Shown here piece after piece: positions 25,641-34,900 of a DNA stretch of 64,000 nt. The position numbers and the translations under genes were made by a program. Under the pieces are notes generated by a model that worked only from the letters and a program-made list of their open reading frames with translations, was not told the DNA's origin and searched no databases. Each line of letters opens with the position of its first letter. The stretch's first letter is position 1. Origin of the DNA: Bacteroidales bacterium UBA3297 (lineage in GTDB: Bacteria > Bacteroidota > Bacteroidia > Bacteroidales > Paludibacteraceae); NCBI GenBank assembly GCA_002362105.1, contig DETD01000001.1:136293-200292 (forward strand), in the 5' to 3' direction.

Positions 25641-26333
25641 TATCTTTTCACAACAGCACGTACACTCAAACCTACATCACGAGAAAGAGAATAACGATCG
25701 AAGTAGTCATCATAAAGAAGTAAAATATACGCAGATGTTGAGTGAGAACCGAGATCGCTATCCAAAGAAGAAGACCAATAACTACAACAGCGAGAACTGC
25801 CTATCGATATATCATATGTTTTTTCTCCAGTAACAGGGAAAAATATAGTATTTCCGTTTACCTTAGACACCCCTATATAACCGGCAATTCCGCTATCACG
25901 ATAGTTTTTCGAAAACGTCCAGGCACATCCATCAGCCAGTTCCTTCACTTCTGTAGCGGTTGGAGTCTTCCATAAACATCCCCAATTTACGCTAGCAGCA
26001 TCATCTTCTGTTTGTAGTTCATCATAATCGTAACAGCATTCCGTTCTCTTTTCTGAAGGATTTAACAATGACTGTAAGTCATAAACGTCTAGTCCAAATC
26101 TCTCCTTCTTGAACATAGTGTCGCGACATACGTATTTAGTGAGAGAATCCGTTTCAAACACACACCATTTATAACTTTGCCAACTATAGTCTTTTTTGGG
26201 AGCGACTTCTCCCCTTGCAAAATGATCTCCACTTTCAATAGACTTACTTGCGCCAACATTACAGGTGGTCCACAATGTAGCTCTTTGTAATCCCAAATCA
26301 ACATAATTTTCCAGGCATACCCATAAACTGAAT
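25640..26333 (-). pseudogene. FISUMP-type (Fibrobacter major paralogous domain) gene, 5' truncated
   Basis: The frame runs without ATG from a TAA at about 26,331 to the stop at 25,640 and encodes L-W-T-T-C-N-V-G-A-S near its start and the Y-W-S-S-S-L-D-S motif and R-A-V-V-K-R end near its finish, as in FISUMP/DUF1566-type surface proteins, which usually begin with V-D-L-G-L-P-S-G-T-L-W-A-T-C. Start codon, signal sequence and first part are missing; a neighbouring frame has an ATG that would need a one-base change to join. The IS element at 26,342-27,417 is directly upstream. Probably a non-functional remnant. Confidence 0.7.
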
Positions 26334-26360
26334 TATTTAATTTGATATCGGGTTTTCTAC

Positions 26361-27143
26361 CTAAACAAAATCATATCTTCTAAAGCCTATTCTCGGAGAT
26401 GTAGTAATACAAGCGACAATTAATCTGTCAAAAACACCATCTTCATATCTTCTTCGATTGAACTTGTAGCAGAACTCGTCGAGATATCTTTGCAAGTTCA
26501 AACTTGTCACTTTTTCGTGTATGCCGGCAATGTTCTCCTTGCATCTTTTCGCCACAAGGTGAACCCAAGGGAGTTTGCTCGTGACGATCGCGTGCACTCC
26601 ATATCTGCTCTCGCTATAGGCCTCGTGCCGGGCGAACATCTTGGCAAATCGAGAATGCGACACATGGGCGTCTGTCACTACGCATGCATTATGGGCGATT
26701 CCTTCCGTAGCACAATTCTCGACTTCTTCCGCATGCAAACCGCTTACGACTTTCATCTTTATGTAATTCACCGCCTTTAAAACTTTAGAGCCTCTGCTTT
26801 TTGATTCGTAAAGTCGTCTCTCGTCTTCGGTAGGAGTCCTAACCCCCGCCATCACAACGACTTTCGCCTTCGCTTGCGAGCCCGCTCCACGTTTCAAATC
26901 CTCGTCAGCTGCCACAGCTACGTCAAAAAACATCTCGTCCAACTCAACCTCCTCATCCAATTTGTACAACCCTTCGCGTTGCCCCATTGCGTCACGCAGC
27001 TTGTGCATCAGGTCGTGCGCCGTCTCGTACGACTTAATCCCCAGCTGGCGCTGGAGCTCGCAGGCAGACATCGATTGTTTCGTCGCCGTCATAAGATGGA
27101 TGGCCAGATACCATGTCCTTACAGGCAAGTTGCTGTTTTCCAT
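26361..27143 (-). pseudogene. IS1595-type transposase, C-terminal part (DDE-like catalytic domain)
   Basis: 260 residues starting at an internal ATG. It holds the ISXO2-type catalytic region: D-E-M-F-F near residue 69, a second aspartate in VVTDAH (about residue 155), and a later NIAGIHEKV / N-R-R-R-Y-E segment in place of the third acidic site. It continues the zinc-ribbon part (27,119-27,334) in the -1 frame. The junction is an A5 run on the coding strand (27,153-27,157); one extra A, or slippage by -1, restores F-K-K-G-S-I-M-E-N. Inactive by frameshift, or expressed by programmed frameshifting. Confidence 0.75.
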
Positions 27144-27334
27144 GATGCTGCCTTTTTAAAGCTCATCCTGTAGTGGCATTTCTTGCACTCGTACATCGCC
27201 TTGTCGCCCTTCCAATAGAATTCAGTACAGCCGCAATGAGGGCATTCTTTGACTTGCAAATCGCGTCTTTGTTTCAAATCAGCCACACATGCAGCTTCAT
27301 CCTTATATTTATCTGAAAATTCTATGATATTCAT
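27119..27334 (-). CDS. IS1595-type transposase, N-terminal zinc-ribbon part
   Basis: 71 residues. Zinc-binding cysteines in CPHCGC (near residue 35) and CKKCHYR (near 50) form the N-terminal zinc ribbon of IS1595-family transposases; the last 15 residues after F-K-K are out of frame. It overlaps the catalytic part by 25 bases. On its own it can only be a DNA-binding fragment. Confidence 0.7.
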   Translation of the reverse strand: MNIIEFSDKYKDEAACVADLKQRRDLQVKECPHCGCTEFYWKGDKAMYECKKCHYRMSFKKAASWKTATCL

Positions 27335-27414
27335 CGTCTGTCCTTGTTTATTCTATTTCTCTAAATTAATGAAAATTAGCGATATAAACAATAGTTTAGG
27401 TATTATTCACGATA

Positions 27415-27752
27415 TTTAATTATTTAATGCTAAATTTAGCAATCAAGCGGTAACAATGCAACCGGGTGGAGTACGACTCAGTCGCCGTTTTTTTGGGGGG
27501 GGACAACGAAGATGTTAAGCCCTGGGTTGGCACGTAGCGTTTTCCAAACGCACCGACGCCGTATAGGAGTCCAGGCACGGGGAAAGGGCTGGTCCTTTCC
27601 CCGTGCCCGGTTATGAAGATACCGTCTTCCAGACGGGTGTTTTTTCACATGTTCTTTTTAGGCACACTTCAGTCTTTCGGACTTCTGCATTCCCGGTTTT
27701 GGAGAAACCGTCTTCCGGACGGATGGATTTTTCTCGTGCTAAGCACACGTCT
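27415..27752. other. Intergenic stretch with hairpins and duplicated segment
   Basis: No gene seen. Contains a 14-bp perfect stem (GGCACGGGGAAAGG, loop of six, CCTTTCCCCGTGCC at 27,574-27,607) and two related hairpin-plus-T-run segments beginning ACCGTCTTCC at 27,619 and 27,706 (A-G-A-C-G-G and G-G-A-C-G-G arms). GC content here is visibly higher than around it. Confidence 0.55.
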
Positions 27753-28451
27753 TTAGAACCAACTTTTCACAAGGTCGAGATTCATATAAATTCGGGCACC
27801 CAAACACAAGATAGGAACAAGTATAAGGGCAAGTCTGATTTTGCCTTTTAAGCCGTCGATAGGAATTCTATATAGTTTTTTCAACGGAGAAAGGAAAGTG
27901 ACCAAATATGCTTGTGGGTCGTTCTTAGTTTGCTCCAACGCATTCAGATAAGTATAAGACGTATTTACTGCACCCGAGAAATGACTTCCAATCTGTGCTG
28001 CCGTACCCGCATATTTAGAGAACTCCTCGTATGTTATACCAGATAAAAATATGGATAAGAATTTGAACTTTCCCAAAATAAAATCCTTAGACGAACTAAA
28101 CAGTTTTTCCGGATCTGCCTTGTCAGAAATCACACCCACCTTACTTTGGATGAACTCGTAATTGGTGGCAATTGTGTGGTCGATAGAAGGGTCGATAATT
28201 TCAGGAGCTTTATGCAAGACATAATAAGCGCCAACGCCAGCAATACCGGCTAAAAAGAACACGACTGAGATGAGGAATCTCCATTTGTTAAATTCGCCCC
28301 ATGAGAAAATGAGAGGAGTCAATACCAGAGAGAAAATAACACCCAAGATTAGTCCCTTAACAATAATACCAATCGCTTTCGCTCCTAAACCTTTAATAAG
28401 AGAAAATACTAAAGAGAATACAATTCCCTTTACACCGTCAGTTGTTTTCAT
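27753..28451 (-). CDS. Membrane protein of unknown function
   Basis: 232 residues. Two to three hydrophobic helices in the first 75 residues (GIVFSLVFSLIKG, IIVKGLILGVIFSLVLTP, FLISVVFFLAGIAGVG), a soluble central part rich in S, D, K and F (about 85-195), and a final hydrophobic helix (ALILVPILCLGARIYM). Signal peptide not evident. It begins next to the divergent YD-repeat-like gene at 28,660. No recognised family. Confidence 0.55.
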   Translation of the reverse strand: MKTTDGVKGIVFSLVFSLIKGLGAKAIGIIVKGLILGVIFSLVLTPLIFSWGEFNKWRFLISVVFFLAGIAGVGAYYVLHKAPEIIDPSIDHTIATNYEFIQSKVGVISDKADPEKLFSSSKDFILGKFKFLSIFLSGITYEEFSKYAGTAAQIGSHFSGAVNTSYTYLNALEQTKNDPQAYLVTFLSPLKKLYRIPIDGLKGKIRLALILVPILCLGARIYMNLDLVKSWF

Positions 28452-28659
28452 ATATACAATTTGTTATTTATCAACGCAAATAGATTTAGCAAACTAATTC
28501 ATTACAGACAGTTTACTCAATTATGTAAAGACAAAATTAAAAAAATTTAGACAATAAAAGACATTTACGCACAACCTTGTCAATGGAGGTTCTGTGCAAC
28601 AAACCATAAAAGTCGTTTTTTTTCGTAAATTTGGAGAGTCAACAACACTTAATCATTAT

Positions 28660-29878
28660 ATGGCAATCATTATCTGCGCAATCTATCTTATTCTGTTAGC
28701 CATCATCATGTTCGTGCTAAAGATGATTTTCTTTAAAGTTCTATCAAACATGAAGTTGCTTATCTTCTTCATAGTAATGATAGTAATTCCATTTTCCCTT
28801 TACAAAGGCTGCCAATCGTGTGTGGGGCAAATAAAGAAAGAATTTCTGCAAGAAAGCACTCAAGACACGCCTGCTTTATTTACCGGACAAGAAGAGGAAG
28901 AAATAGTAGGGGAAAACGAAAAATTCAAAAGAGTTATCACCTTCGAATTGAAAGAGGGGCCCGGTCATACTATAACGAAAGGCGACACCATAGAAGTGGT
29001 AACCTACAATGAGGATGGAAAGATTATAGAATCTTACCTTCCAGGGAAAATTGTAGAGTGGGATGATGAATGGACAAGATTTACCGCTAAATACGATGCA
29101 AGAGGGAATAGAATTGAACAGCGCGATTACGACCAAAATGGCCAGTGCATCAAAAAAAGAAGCACTAAATATAATGCAAATAACAAGATAATAGAAGAAG
29201 TGACCTCACGCTATGTATACGGCGAAGAAATCTCCACAAAATACGTGGCAAAATACGACGACAAAGGGCTTTTGATTGAAGAATACGACTCGTCGTTAGA
29301 TGGAGATGTCAATTACCGTGTCACCTACAAATACGACGACAACGGGAAGCAAACCGAATATTGCAGATACCTAAGCGACGACGGTTTAGAAGAGAAGACC
29401 ACAAATAAATACGACGACAACGGGAAACTCATTCTATACACCTATAATTCGGAAGAATCTTCGCAAAAAAAACACTTATCGGTACGATGAGAATGGACGT
29501 CTGATAGAAGACTGTGAATTCGACTCAGACAATTCGCTTTACGCAAAAAAGACCTACAAATACAATAACAAGGGTTTCGTAGCCGAAGAGTGTATTGAAA
29601 GTAATGGCGAAAAGACCAAACATGTGTATAAGCGCGACGACAACGGGAAAGAGTTGGAAAAGTACACCTATAGCGGAACTACCCTACAAAGTAAGGAAGT
29701 CCACACATACAACGCTAAGGGAGAAAGAACCGAGCAGTGCCTTTATGGCGCCAATGGCAAGTTAAAGAAAAAAACAACTTTCAGAAAAGACAAGTACAAG
29801 AACGAAACCATCGTCACAAAAGGAGAAGACGGCATCTTCGAATCGGGCGAATTAGAAGAGTTTGAATACTTTAAGTAA
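28660..29878 (+). pseudogene. YD-repeat-like exported protein, frameshifted in an A8 tract
   Basis: Start chosen at the ATG 28,660 (after a TAAATTTG box at 28,626); the upstream extension would overlap that box. The N terminus has two strong hydrophobic helices (residues 1-25 and 30-50), so it is anchored or exported. From about residue 130 a repeat of the type K-Y-D-x-x-G, 20-25 residues apart, recurs at least seven times, as in Rhs/YD-like Bacteroidota envelope proteins. After residue 276 the frame is lost at AAAAAAAA (29,465-29,472); the next frame continues T-Y-R-Y-D-E-N-G and on through 29,878. One A fewer restores a protein of about 405 residues. Phase variation or sequencing error are both possible. 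Confidence 0.7.
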
Positions 29879-29925
29879 TCCATTTCGTGATTTCATAACA
29901 ACAAGCAGCAAATCATTTATGCCTC

Positions 29926-30321
29926 GAACTGCCTAAATTCAAAGTCAATTCGTACAATTCAGAAAACAGCGACGAAAAATGGGTTATAGAGTTTGAAGAA
30001 CCTATTGACAGCACCCAACTCCAAAAGATGGATCCAAGTGGTGTGGCAAAGGTGAATGGCAGAGTGCTTTTCTTCCCTATCGTGTATGGGTATTCAGAAC
30101 AGATAGACGAAGTATTTTCGACTGACGAATACTACAAAAAAATGAGAGAAGAGGCAGAGGCCGTAGAAGAAGAGCCCGACAGCAAATACGATTATCGAAA
30201 TTTCAGATTAGAACTTCTGCCAGACTGCAAAACAGCAATCATTCTCTATTCGTGCCACATAACTTATAAAGAGAAGCCAAGTTCGGGAGGTTCATCACAC
30301 CATCACCACCACGATGACTGA
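29926..30321 (+). pseudogene. Gene fragment with natural C-terminal histidine run
   Basis: Open without ATG from 29,899; the protein-like part begins L-P-K-F-K-V near 29,935 and an ATG occurs only at 30,028. The encoded segment has a W-V-I-E-F-E-E-P motif, a G-R-V-L-F-F-P strand, and ends G-G-S-S-H-H-H-H-H-D-D. The 5' end with start and any signal peptide is missing, so this is probably the 3' remnant of an exported-protein gene; family not recognised. Confidence 0.45.
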
Positions 30322-30347
30322 TGTTTTTGATAGAATTTTAGGGCATA

Positions 30348-31028
30348 TCATATATCAACCGACTTGTATTCTTTTTCCTCACCAGATTCACTTACAGCCA
30401 ACAAATCGTTCTTCAATTCATCGGCTATTGTTGTATGGTCGCCATGCCCCGGATAGACGACCGTTTCGGCTGGCAAGCCAAGCAGTTTTTCTACCGAACG
30501 TGCTATTGCCTTCTTACGGCCACCAGGCAGACTTGTAGAACCGATTGTGCCCTTCATAAGGGTATCGCCAGAAATAAGCACATGCTCAGCCTCTGCATAC
30601 AAACAAATACTGCCCGGAGAATGTCCTGGTGTATGCATAACGGTCAAAGAGGTATTACCAAAAGCAATGACAGCACCGTCTTCCAAAGAGAACTGCGGAT
30701 CGCCCGTCTCAATCTTCTCGGTAAAGTTAAGTGCCATAGCCTGATAATCGATAATTGACACCAAGCGCTGGTCGTTGGGATTCACTTCAGGTTTCACGCC
30801 AAAGTGCTGACAAAAGAACGCATTGCCGAGCATATGGTCGAGATGGAAGTGGGTACAAATCAAGCGCACCACCTTCAATGAATTGGCCTCGACGAAAGAG
30901 ACCACCCGGCGACACTCGTCCACGTCTTTGCTACCACAATCGACCAACACACATTCGCCCGACTCGTCATAGAGCACATACGTGTTCTGGTTGAATTGGG
31001 CATTCACAAAACGTTCAACCTTCAACAT
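30348..31028 (-). CDS. MBL-fold metallo-hydrolase (glyoxalase II-like)
   Basis: 226 residues from the ATG at 31,028 (the frame allows two codons more). Metal-binding motif THFHLDH at residues 59-65, a further histidine in MHTPGHSPGS, Asp in SGDTLM and a late histidine in YPGHGDHT: the full zinc-site set of the metallo-beta-lactamase fold, glyoxalase II-like subgroup. Probably a cytoplasmic thioester or phosphoester hydrolase; the substrate cannot be told. Third gene of the leftward operon with the acyltransferase (six-base spacing) and the 1440-aa protein. Confidence 0.88.
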   Translation of the reverse strand: MLKVERFVNAQFNQNTYVLYDESGECVLVDCGSKDVDECRRVVSFVEANSLKVVRLICTHFHLDHMLGNAFFCQHFGVKPEVNPNDQRLVSIIDYQAMALNFTEKIETGDPQFSLEDGAVIAFGNTSLTVMHTPGHSPGSICLYAEAEHVLISGDTLMKGTIGSTSLPGGRKKAIARSVEKLLGLPAETVVYPGHGDHTTIADELKNDLLAVSESGEEKEYKSVDI

Positions 31029-31034
31029 AAGCAA

Positions 31035-31892
31035 TTACTTTTCAGTTTGGTTATACGTCCAAGGATTTTTCTTGATACCAGCCAGTTTCACCATAGCCTC
31101 GTGGCAACGACGGCGCATATCGTCAATCTGCGCGCGTTTGTCGGTGATATTAGGGTCTGGAAGAATAGGTTCGCCCACATTCAAAGTAACGCAAGCCTCC
31201 TTTCCGAACCATTTTAAGAAACCAGTCCGCTTCCGATAAGAGTATGCCATCGGTATGATTGGAACATTAAGGCGGTGTGCGAAATTAAACGCGCCCTTCT
31301 TGAACGGACGGATTGGAGTATAGAATTCCCAACGGCTTTCTTCCGCAAAGAAATGGATCCAATACCCCTGTTGGTGGTAATAGTCGAGAGCCTCATAAAA
31401 CTTCTTCATATCGGTAACCGATGCCGGGATAGGGATTCCACCCATCGTATGCATACGGCGCGCATCAGCACCTGCCATCTGTCCACGCCAAACAGGGAAC
31501 TTGAGTTGGCGCCACCCTATAGCCGTAAAGACACCAGACATATCCCAGCGGAAGACATGGTTACTTACCGTCATAGCCCCATTCTTGAACAGATGCTTGT
31601 TCTTAGTGATATTCTCCTTACCCTTCAAGCGGAACCCGTAACGGAAGTACTGCAAGAAATTGATAAGCGTACGGCTCTGCAAGTAGTACAGGAAATTCCA
31701 AAACTTGTAATAAAACGAATGGTCGATGTAAGGATAGTCGTTACCCACCAATTTTTCGGCCTCTTCCTCATTATCGGGATGCAGAACATGGGCATGCGGA
31801 TCGTCGCCCCCATAGGTGATGTGTTCCAGAGGAATATAACGATCAGGTTCGACTTCGAGTTGGTCGTATAAAGGAGGTAATTGTTGTGCCAT
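31035..31892 (-). CDS. 1-acylglycerol-3-phosphate acyltransferase-like (PlsC)
   Basis: 285 residues. The family acceptor/catalytic motif H-x4-D is present as NHVFRWD (residues 111-117), followed by RGQM(A)G, FAEESRW (the E-G-T-R-like block) and VPIIPMAY (block IV). The first 60 residues are acidic and precede the usual amphipathic membrane-binding stretch (60-95, aromatic-rich). Transfers an acyl chain in phospholipid synthesis at the inner membrane; the long N-terminal extension is unusual. Nine bases after the 1440-aa gene. Confidence 0.8.
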   Translation of the reverse strand: MAQQLPPLYDQLEVEPDRYIPLEHITYGGDDPHAHVLHPDNEEEAEKLVGNDYPYIDHSFYYKFWNFLYYLQSRTLINFLQYFRYGFRLKGKENITKNKHLFKNGAMTVSNHVFRWDMSGVFTAIGWRQLKFPVWRGQMAGADARRMHTMGGIPIPASVTDMKKFYEALDYYHQQGYWIHFFAEESRWEFYTPIRPFKKGAFNFAHRLNVPIIPMAYSYRKRTGFLKWFGKEACVTLNVGEPILPDPNITDKRAQIDDMRRRCHEAMVKLAGIKKNPWTYNQTEK

Positions 31893-31900
31893 ATAGAAGT

Positions 31901-34900
31901 TTACTTTTTATTATCTTTCATATTAGAGATAAACAGCAACAGACGATTCGCGATATTCGCCTCGGAAACACCGCCGTCGAAATCGAGAGACAGCATATTC
32001 AGGTCAGGATAGAGGCTTTTCAGCTTTTTCTCGATACCACGCGCCACAATATGGTTGGCAATACACCCAAACGGTTGCATGCTGACTACATTGTTGCACC
32101 CCTGCTTCATAAAGGCAATAACCTCGGCAGGCAAGAGCCAACCCTCACCGAACTGGGCAGACAGGGAGATGACATCTTTCGCATATTCCGAGATTTCCTT
32201 AATATCTAATTCCGGTTGGAAATAACGGAACACGGAAGCCTCCTTCTCGAACTTCTTCATAATGGAGTTTATCATCTTCCATGCCAGCTTAATGGCCATA
32301 GAAGGGGCCTTCATCTTCTTCACATGATGCTGTTTGTTGAAATCGTAATTGACAAAAGCACGAAGGAAGAAGTTGTGCACGGCCGAAGGTATAACCTCAA
32401 CCCCATGCTCCATCAGCCAATCGGGCACATACTTGTGCGAATAAGGGTTGAACTTCAAATAAATTTCGCCAGTAATACCCGCCTTCGGATAAACACGGTC
32501 TTCGTAAATAGGCACCTTGTTGAAAGCCTCGGCAGCCTCGCGAGTCAAGCGAATAAATGCTTTATAATCGCCCTTCTCACAAATTGGCTTCGCCTTTTCA
32601 AGGAATTCGTCGCGCAAGCGTCGAGCCTCGCCCCTGTTCTTTTCGCGAACAGCAATGGCATGATAGAAAATAGACAGCCAATCGCCATAGAAGGTAGAAT
32701 AAAGCACTATAGGTGCCACCTTGAAGTAATTCAACTTAAAGCCCTGCTGGTCGTCGGTATCAGTTCCCGCAATACCGATAACAGGCACTTGGGAGAATCC
32801 CGCATCGACAATAGCCTTACGGATAAGCGCAGGATAGTTGGTAGCACGGCACTGTCCCAACTGCGTTACCGCCACAGCCGTTTTATCTAAATCGTACTTG
32901 CCAGACTGAAGCGCTTTAATAAAGTCGCCCACAATAAGGGTAGCCGGATAACAAACCTCGTTGTTACTATACTTCAAGCCCAAATCGTTAGACTCGGCAT
33001 CGCCCATAGGCAACTGTTCCACATTATATCCTGCAAACTTAAACGCATGAGGAAGTAACGGAGAAATATATTCGGTAAAGAAAGGCGTAAGAATAGTACG
33101 TGTTTCTTTATCGATTTTTTCAAACTTGTGCGGTTTGACAAAAGGATGAGGGTTCAGCTGCAAGTTGCGTCCCTCCTTCTTCGCCTTGTCTTCAACAGCA
33201 GACAAACGGAGCGAATCGATTAACGAGCGGACACGCAGTTTCATAGAACCCACGTTATTAATATCGTCTATTTTCAGCAGAGTCAGTGACTTACCATGCC
33301 GGTTCAAGACCGAACGGACTTCGTCGACGAAGAACGCATCGGGTCCGCACCCGAAAGAAGTAGTCTCTACATAATGGGTCAGCATATCCTGCCGGGCAGT
33401 CCACTGCGCAGAATTCAAGATACGGTTCACGAAAGTCCACTGTTTAAGGATGAACGTTTCGCGCTCCTCAACCTCCAAATAGCGCGCGACATCTTCAGTC
33501 AGGACATCCACACCCAGTTTGGCAATCATCTCACTCACCTTATGCTGGACGAGCGGATCGGTATGATAAGGGCGACCAGCCAAAACGATGGCCATTCGTC
33601 CGTTTTTCTGAGCATCGGCAAAAGCGTCCAAATTCAGTTTGCGCATACGCATTCCGAAATCGGCATACGCTTTGAGTGCCTTGGCATGCGCCTTCTTTAC
33701 AGCCTTTTTATCAAAGCCCAAAGGCTTCATATACTCAACCAACTCACGCAACAACAATTCGTCGCTGCTGAATGAGATAACCGGAGAGTCGATAGGGATA
33801 TTGGTATCGATAGCCGAATGGACAACTTCGGGATAACCGATAACAATAGGACAGTTGAAAGAAGAAGTTGCGGTTTTGTCTTCCGTTTTTTCATAAACGA
33901 CACGCGGATAGAAAATACGGTCGACATGCTGTTCCTGCAGATTGTAAATATGCGAATGCACCAATTTGGCAGGGAAACAAATGTTGTCGGACATAACCGT
34001 ATGTACTCCCTTCTCGTAACTTGTGTAAGTGCTAGTAGCCGAAAGCACCACCTTTATACCCAATTCGGTAAAGAACGAGTGCCAGAAAGGGAACTCCTCG
34101 TACATATTAAGGGCACGAGGAATACCAATGGTCAATTTCGGGTGTTCGACAGCAGCCGCATTGTCGGCACGGTCAAACAACTCGTGATACTTCTGTAAGC
34201 TAAGGTTAACACCAGTATAGTCGGCAGCAGAACCATTAGAGAAGACTCTTTCGCACTTGTTGCCAGAGTAATAGCTCTTACCGTTTTGGAAAATATATCG
34301 GGTAATGCGGCACTGGTTTTCACAACCATGGCAAATCAGTGTTTTCTGTTCAAAAGCTGCCTCGTTAAGGAAATCGTCGAGCGGACGCGCAACAACCTTT
34401 CCACCAGCAGTTTCACTCATCTGCTTAGCGAACAGCGCACAACCGTAAGCTCCCATCAGTTCAGGCACATTGTTGCAATAAACCGACTGTCCGGTCAAAT
34501 TTTCAAAAGCCTTGACAATAGAGTCGTTACGCATGGTGCCACCCTGCAAAACGACATGTTTTCCCAGTTCGTCGTAATTTTTCAGTTTCAGCACCTTGAA
34601 AAGGCAGTTTTTCACAACCGAATAGGCCAAACCAGCCGCAATATCGCTTACCTGGGCGCCTTCGCGGAGCACCTGCTTCACCTTAGAGTTCATAAAAACG
34701 GTACAACGTGTACCCAAATCGCTCGGAGCCTGACTTTGACACGCTTGAAGGACAAAATCTTCAATTTTGCAGTCCAACGTTTGTGCAAAAGTCTCTATAA
34801 ACGAGCCACAGCCAGAAGAGCAGGCTTCGTTCAGTTCCATACGGGTAAGTGCACCGTTTTCCACATAAATAGCCTTCATGTCTTGGCCACCAATGTCGAG

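Larger units (their letters stand above)
26342..27417 (-). mobile_element. IS1595-like insertion sequence
   Basis: About 1.08 kb. Imperfect terminal inverted repeats (TATCGGGTTTTCTACCTAAAC at 26,346-26,366 against the reverse complement of 27,394-27,414; 16 of 21 positions agree, including TACCTAAAC). An 11-base direct repeat AATTATTTAAT flanks it at 26,331-26,341 and 27,418-27,428, of which 8 bases would be the expected target duplication of the family. It carries one transposase in two overlapping frames. Confidence 0.8.
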
